DNA of 64,000 nt from Epiperipatus broadwayi (lineage: Eukaryota > Onychophora > Udeonychophora > Euonychophora > Peripatidae): assembly GCA_028023455.1 (NCBI GenBank), contig JAQFVV010006294.1, forward strand, positions 4,183,001 to 4,247,000, written 5' to 3'. Below the pieces are notes generated by a model that saw only the letters and a program-made list of their open reading frames with translations, searched no databases and was not told the DNA's origin. A program made the translations under genes and the position numbers. This document shows positions 58,440-64,000 of this stretch, piece after piece (the first letter of the stretch is position 1; every line of letters begins with the position of its first letter).

Positions 58440-60990
58440 TTTAACACTTGAGAATTCACTTTAAAATCTTTTTCAACATTATTAAAATTATTACCATAAT
58501 TTCTTTTCATAAGAGACTTAATATAAATACACAATGTTCTAAATTTCCCATATAATTAATTATCTTTACATGTATTATATAACCTTTGATATTCATATTT
58601 TCTATTTAAATCTCTACATAATTCTTTAGAAAACCATTCAGGATGTTTATTATTATTATTCTGAGAACACCTTACTGGAATTCATTGATCCAAACAATTT
58701 TGTAAAATACTAATAAATTCATTAGCAGCCATATTTGGATCATATTCCAATCAAGGTCTCTTAAAGCTTTATGTAAACCATAATAATTATCAAGTTTATA
58801 ATTTCTAAAATTAATTTTAATAAACATTAGATGTTCACAATCACTATATTTATAATTTTTAAAAATAATTTTAATAAATCTTTTGGGTTTATCATCTTTC
58901 ATAAAATCTAATGGTCGGTAATTTGGATCAGAAGATAATAGAGCCTGATTTACCTCTTTACATTTCAAATTTCCTTTAGTACTAAAAGCAAGATTTAATA
59001 CTTTTCATTTAAATTTGATAGCATTATTATGCTGTATTAATTTAATTAAGTCAGCAAAATATTTTTAATTCTATAAAGTTTGCCATCATGTTTATAATTT
59101 ACTAGAAAAATCTTCATTAAATATCTAAATTCATAATATAACAAATTAGTCATAAATGTATAATATCTATTAATAATTACTTTTTACCTTTTAAACTTAA
59201 TTCAATCAAACATGATTCTATAATACTTTCATTAATTAATATCTCGACATGCTTTATACATTTTTAATAGCTATGGTATTGCCAAATCTTGTCTCATTTG
59301 CATATTTTCTATCACATATATATATATATATTTACATCATCAGTTGCTTTATTTAATCAGATCATTTATGTAATAACAATTCAGTCTTAAAATCAATTGA
59401 CTTAGTTTTAACTCTATATACATTTTGATAACAGCAATTTATTAATTGTTAGTTATCACATATTTCTTTTGCAAATATATTTTTTGCATTTCTATGTTAT
59501 TCATTATAATATTGTCTTTCACTTTTCTAATATTTTTATTGATGATTGACTCATAACACTTTGCTTAGAAGCATAATCATTACTAATGACCATTAACATT
59601 TGTAAATTTCCATAAAAGAGAAATATAATAGCATCAGCAAGCCAAATCTTATCTGTAATTATTTTATCTGCAACATATTCACATATGGATAGATAAAAAA
59701 AAATTTTAGATTTAATATAAAGTTTGTGGCATACAGAGTTTATGTTAAAAGCATTTTTTAAATAGTCAAAATAAGAGTCAATGATCACATGACCCAATTC
59801 TCTTAAGCTTATAAGATATAAACAATGAACATTGCCAATTGCTCAACAAGCTTTGTAATAAATATTTAGCCAGAGAAAGCATTTAAAATATCTCTGTCAG
59901 GACCCCTCCCCCATGCTGTACAATAGTATTATTCATTTTTGTCAAAAAAAAAATTCTTAAATATCTTCTTAGGTTTAATAGCTTTTAAACATTTGCTATA
60001 TTTACAATTTTAAAACCATTTTATTTCTGGATCTTATCAGTTAATGTTTTTCTTTAAATTCTTTTATTGAAGGCAAACCTTAATAGGTTAATTAAATTCA
60101 ATATAACCAATATTAGTCATATTATATTTTTTGGATCTTATCAGTTAATGTTTTTCTTTAAATTTTTTTATTCAAGGCAAACCTTAGTAGGTTAATATAA
60201 ATCCAATATAACCAATATGTGTCATATTATAATTATGTGGCTCCTACTTTATTTCTTTATTAACTTCAATTGTTAATATCCATTTACTTCTGTTTCTAAT
60301 CACCACTCAATCCTTTTTTTCTTTTCAAAATATACATTACATATAACCATATAATAAAGTTTTTGAAAAGAAAAGAAGTGTTTTAATTATAGAATTATAT
60401 GGTTCAATTGTTTAGTATAAATGGGTTTTTTATCATCAGTTCTTATCTTATGTAAATGCTTTGGAGATTTGCTCATTGTTTTAATCCTGTCTTTTTTTTT
60501 TTTTTTTACAAAGGAGGGAAATCAGAATCAATCATAATAATACCTCCAATCTGTCTGCTTTTATTTTCACTAATTTTTTGTGCAACATATTCTTCTTTAA
60601 TAAAATATTTTTTATTATTTTTTTATTTCTTAATCATTTAATTTCATTTGATAAATCTATCACAATATTTAAAATTTTTATATAAAATGAAAGCCTATTT
60701 CTTCATAAAACAAACATTTGTATCCATTCTTATTATTATTATCTTATTTTTATCATAATAATTATTTTGATTTCTAATTGACTCTTTAAAGTAACTGCAA
60801 TTTTAAGATTAGAATTACTTTCATTATTATTAGTTATATCTTCATTTTCCAATAATTTTTGTTCAGCTGTAGTTTTCAATTCTTGTAATTTTCAGTATCC
60901 ACCATTTTATTTTAGAATTTATATTTAAACACTTACCACATATAAAACATTTCATTACATCTTCATTTTTATGCTGAAATATCTTATTAT
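58440..60990 (-). pseudogene. LINE-C: heavily decayed 5' half of a non-LTR retrotransposon
   Basis: On the minus strand, 60,880-60,990 gives KCNIYNKIF and CFICGKCLNINSK, resembling the cysteine-rich ORF1/PHD-like start of CR1-type elements. The region 58,970-59,080 gives LIKLIQHNN and LNLAFSTKG, then 58672-58968 gives SSDPNYRPLDF, FRNYKLDNYYGLHKALRDLDW. This is the endonuclease C-terminus 'LDLVFS ... D-YHP-L-F' and the following 'F--NY--L---L--IDW'. 58,440-58,670 continues as linker (WFSKELCRDLNRKY). RT is absent. Many stops; the middle (59.1-60.8 kb) is only weakly assignable. The order and spacing fit one old element. Confidence 0.6.
60029..60230. repeat. 104-bp tandem duplication
   Basis: GGATCTTATCAGTTAATG starts at 60029 and 60133, and similarity continues to 'gtcatattata' in both copies. 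It lies inside LINE-C. Confidence 0.9.
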
Positions 60991-63900
60991 ATATATTACA
61001 TTTAATTTTTGGTTGCTTACCAAAATATCAGGTTAATTAAAAGAGCATGTTTGTGTGCCATAATTATTGGTTATGTGCCTCCCATTAATAATAATAATAG
61101 CCATCAGAGGGCGAGTATCTTTAAAAACGTCCAAAAAAAAAAAGGATTTTGCATTAGAAGAAGAAGTACAGTGAACAACCCCCCCCTCCCCCAAAAAGTA
61201 ATTACATTAAGCAAAAAACATAGCGATTATTCCTTTTTGTGTAAATAAAACATTTCTTATTTAAAAATGTCATTTAGTTATTAAAGAAAAAAATGTAATA
61301 AAAAAGACATTTGCTATTTATTTAAAAAAGTTATTCTTTAATAATAGGTCAAAAAAATGTAAGAAAAAAAACGTTTACTATTTAGTTATTAAAAAAGGTC
61401 AGTTATTTAATAATATGTCATGGCCAAATAATGTTATATTTCAATGTTTTTGAGTAGCAACAACGCCATCCAGTCACCTGTACCATCGATGATACTAGTA
61501 CCAAACATTTTAACCTGAAATAATAACAAATCTAAAAATCACTAAATACACCAACTACAAAAAAATAAATTGGAGAATTAAAATAAATATATTTATTTTA
61601 ATCCCTTAAGTGGGGGGTGGGCAATGTAAGAATACATTAAACTGACCACACAAAAATCACCACACACACACATTCATCTTAAAGACTAAACATACCAACA
61701 ATAGTCAAAAACAATTATATATTACTAAACATGGAAATGTGTTAATTAAAACCATCTTTATGACAATACCGACTCATAAAAAAATGGAATATATATATAT
61801 ACCAAACCCATAAATGCAAGCAAGCAAAAATCTTGAAAAAAAAAAAAAAATTATTTGTTTATTAATCCAGCATAAAATTCTATAAACATCACAATGACAT
61901 TAACAATAAAAATAAAAGCACAAAACTTAAAACCCAGACATCAATAAGTAAAACATAAGACAATATGGAATAACTTGGTCTTTTTTTTAAGAAAAAAAAA
62001 ACCAAGACAAATAAATTACATCTTCAAGAAAAGTTACTTTATAAATTCCTAAAAGTATCTTATTAATCATCTTAACTATCCTCAACATTAGTCTCATAAC
62101 CGACTATAATCGCAACTTGAGAAAGGTGACTAAAGAAATACCCACTACTTCCATAAAGCTTATATTTTTAATCCAAGTTATAAGCTAGGAAATAACAAAT
62201 CATGCATGGTTAGGAAGTGAAAAACATTGTGGGAATGGAACTTCTCATCATACAACCAAGAGTTCCCAATATGATTATCATTTAAAATTAATATCATGAT
62301 AACCATGTTAGCAAAAAGATCTACGATGTGCTTCAGCCAATTAAAGAAATTATCTCAGCACAGGAAAGATAGTTTATAAAAGAGTCACCACCAAGAAGAT
62401 CCAAATGGTGGTCAAATACTATCAGATAAACTACCACACAATTAATGCAAAAGTACTTTCCTAAAGACAAAGGTACCTGAACATTTTCCAATATGAATTA
62501 TAAGATTTTTTTGAACTGTGGCATAATTGTTTTATTATTTTGTTTGTTAAATTGATTTCTTTCTTTTGAAACAGAGAGTCAATCCATCCAATCATCAATT
62601 AGTCTATAGGGAAGGGAAGTCATCAGTTATAATATTAATTTTTCATTTAATAATAAAATATAGGTGCAGACTCCTGAGCTTGTTTGCTAATAGACCCAAT
62701 AATTTACTGACTTGAAAGGTGAGACTTTGTTTTTATACAATACTAAGTTCTCATACTTTGACAATTACAATATTTGATGTTCAATATTTGTGTTCAATTA
62801 ATTTAATTATTAATTATTTATTATTCAGAATGCATGACTAAACCCTTGAATGATTGATCTGTTCTATCATAGATCTATATGGCACCAGAATAGGAGAGGG
62901 TTCAGAGTCTAAAAGCAATTCTCAACAAATCATGAAATGTAGACAGACAGATTGAAAATTAATGATTAAATGATGACAGGAATTTTAGTTAGCAAAGAGT
63001 TAATTGTTAAAATATAGTTTTTAAATTATCTTTGATGTAAATTTGAAATTATTAAATTAGAATGGTGAATGAACATCTTCGTAGGGATCAAAGATATGGG
63101 TTAGTAAATAGGTTGAAGAATACAAATGAAGGATGATCATGCCTATATAATTATTAAATGTTAAACAAATACATCATTTTTGTTATAAAACTATCATGAA
63201 TGGAAACCATCATCAAAATTAATTTGTTAAGCATTAAATATTAAATTAAATTGTTTGTTTATTTAATTTGTCTATTTTCCAATTAAACACACAATACACA
63301 TATCCAATGAACATGTCAGGTACAAAATAATCATACCTTGAAACAGAGTACATGTACATTCTTCCCGAGTTTGAATTCCGTGGCATAATGGGGATCAAGA
63401 GGAGGTGAAATAATGGAAGTTATACAAGTGTGAATTCCATCCCACTAAATCAATAATCATCATGGGACCACTTCATAAAACTTAGGTAAATCATCAGATA
63501 ACTGCCTTATCAGGCTTAATGCCCTACCTTGAAGACCCAATGGGCAACCTTAGTTAAATACACCTCTCATGGAGAAAAAGACTGCCCATTCCATCTGGCA
63601 TAGCCAATCATTGTGTTTGAAACACATCTAAATAGAACAATTCCAGACCACCCTGTTACAATATTAAAAAAGTTAAAACTGTCATTACTATTTAAAAATT
63701 GAACTCTAATTGAACTCTAATATTTCCACAGAAGATCCTAGACAAACAAAGGAAGTAAGTGGGTCATAAATACATGGCTCTCAATATATCAAGTTCAGGG
63801 ATCAAAGGAAAATAGTAACTGGATTTGTGGCAAGTAGTTATACACAAACTTGTGTCAAATTTACCTGAACAACTCTGTAAAAACAGCTTCCCACACACAT

Positions 63901-64000
63901 TTTAAAACTAAATTCTGGTAATCATTTAAAATTCTCTGTAAATTGTTTCAAACACATGGGGTAAGTTTATATTTAAACACATAATAACGATGCAGTTTAA
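60991..64000. other. AT-rich stretch to window end, no gene recognised
   Basis: Contains a C-rich run at about 61181-61193, short near-repeats ('aaaaatgt...aaaaaa' blocks, 61260-61400), and 'caacgccatccagt' at 61467, which resembles part of the terminal repeat of the 10-kb transposon. 63,340-63,660 is moderately less AT-rich without a recognised product. No coding or RNA gene supported. Confidence 0.45.

Noticed and set aside
61460-61500. Second copy of the 10-kb transposon end ('caacgccatccagt')
   Set aside because: Only about 12 bases match the terminal repeat; no partner end or target duplication was found nearby.

Overview
The window is very AT-rich animal DNA (mostly about 25% G+C by eye). 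I found no convincing host protein exon, tRNA or rRNA. It reads as intergenic or intronic sequence filled with old retroelements. The organism looks metazoan: long TA/TG microsatellites, three long (TAA)n tracts, degenerate TTAGGG-like repeats, Penelope-like elements (PLEs) with GIY-YIG endonuclease remnants, and several non-LTR (LINE) families. The phylum cannot be fixed from this sequence.

Layout. 1-5.3 kb: AT-rich, small tandem duplications, no gene. 5.3-6.1 kb: PLE-1, a GIY-YIG remnant between inverted terminal copies. 10.07-11.17 kb: a DNA-transposon-like element with about 40-50 bp terminal inverted repeats, a 9-bp target duplication and internal telomere-like repeats. 11.9-14.1 kb (minus) and 19.2-20.0 kb (minus): two copies of an RTE-like LINE; 17.6-17.9 kb (plus): the C-terminus of another. 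20.03-21.71 kb: a 474-bp repeat in tandem and then inverted, each unit holding a hammerhead-like RNA motif. 27.4-29.1 kb: PLE-2 followed by a 5'-truncated LINE. 32.5-33.1, 34.1, 34.8-35.3, 37.7-38.3 and 49.8-50.0 kb: dispersed copies of a PLE-terminal-repeat-like family carrying type I hammerhead ribozyme motifs in tandem and inverted arrangements. 41.8-42.2 kb: a long foldback element. 46.1-49.3 kb: PLE-3 with a related LINE apparently nested in it. 50.1-50.8 kb: a minus-strand RT remnant. 52.0-56.55 kb: a head-to-tail chain of two minus-strand LINEs joined by (TTA)n tracts. 58.4-61.0 kb: a heavily decayed minus-strand LINE. The rest is AT-rich DNA with SINE fragments and two blocks of clearly higher G+C (40.9-41.6 and 57.4-57.7 kb).

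The most interesting content is RNA, not protein. Two unrelated repeat families (about 415-445 bp and 474 bp) carry sequences that fold as type I hammerhead ribozymes: CUGANGA and GAAA cores, a palindromic minimal stem III, a complementary stem I, and a compensatory base-pair change between copies in stem II. All share an unusual mismatch (A-A or U-U) between core and stem II. Hammerheads in PLE terminal repeats and in small circular-RNA 'retrozymes' are known in animals. These repeats would be non-autonomous members of that world, possibly mobilised by the PLEs whose remains lie in the same window.
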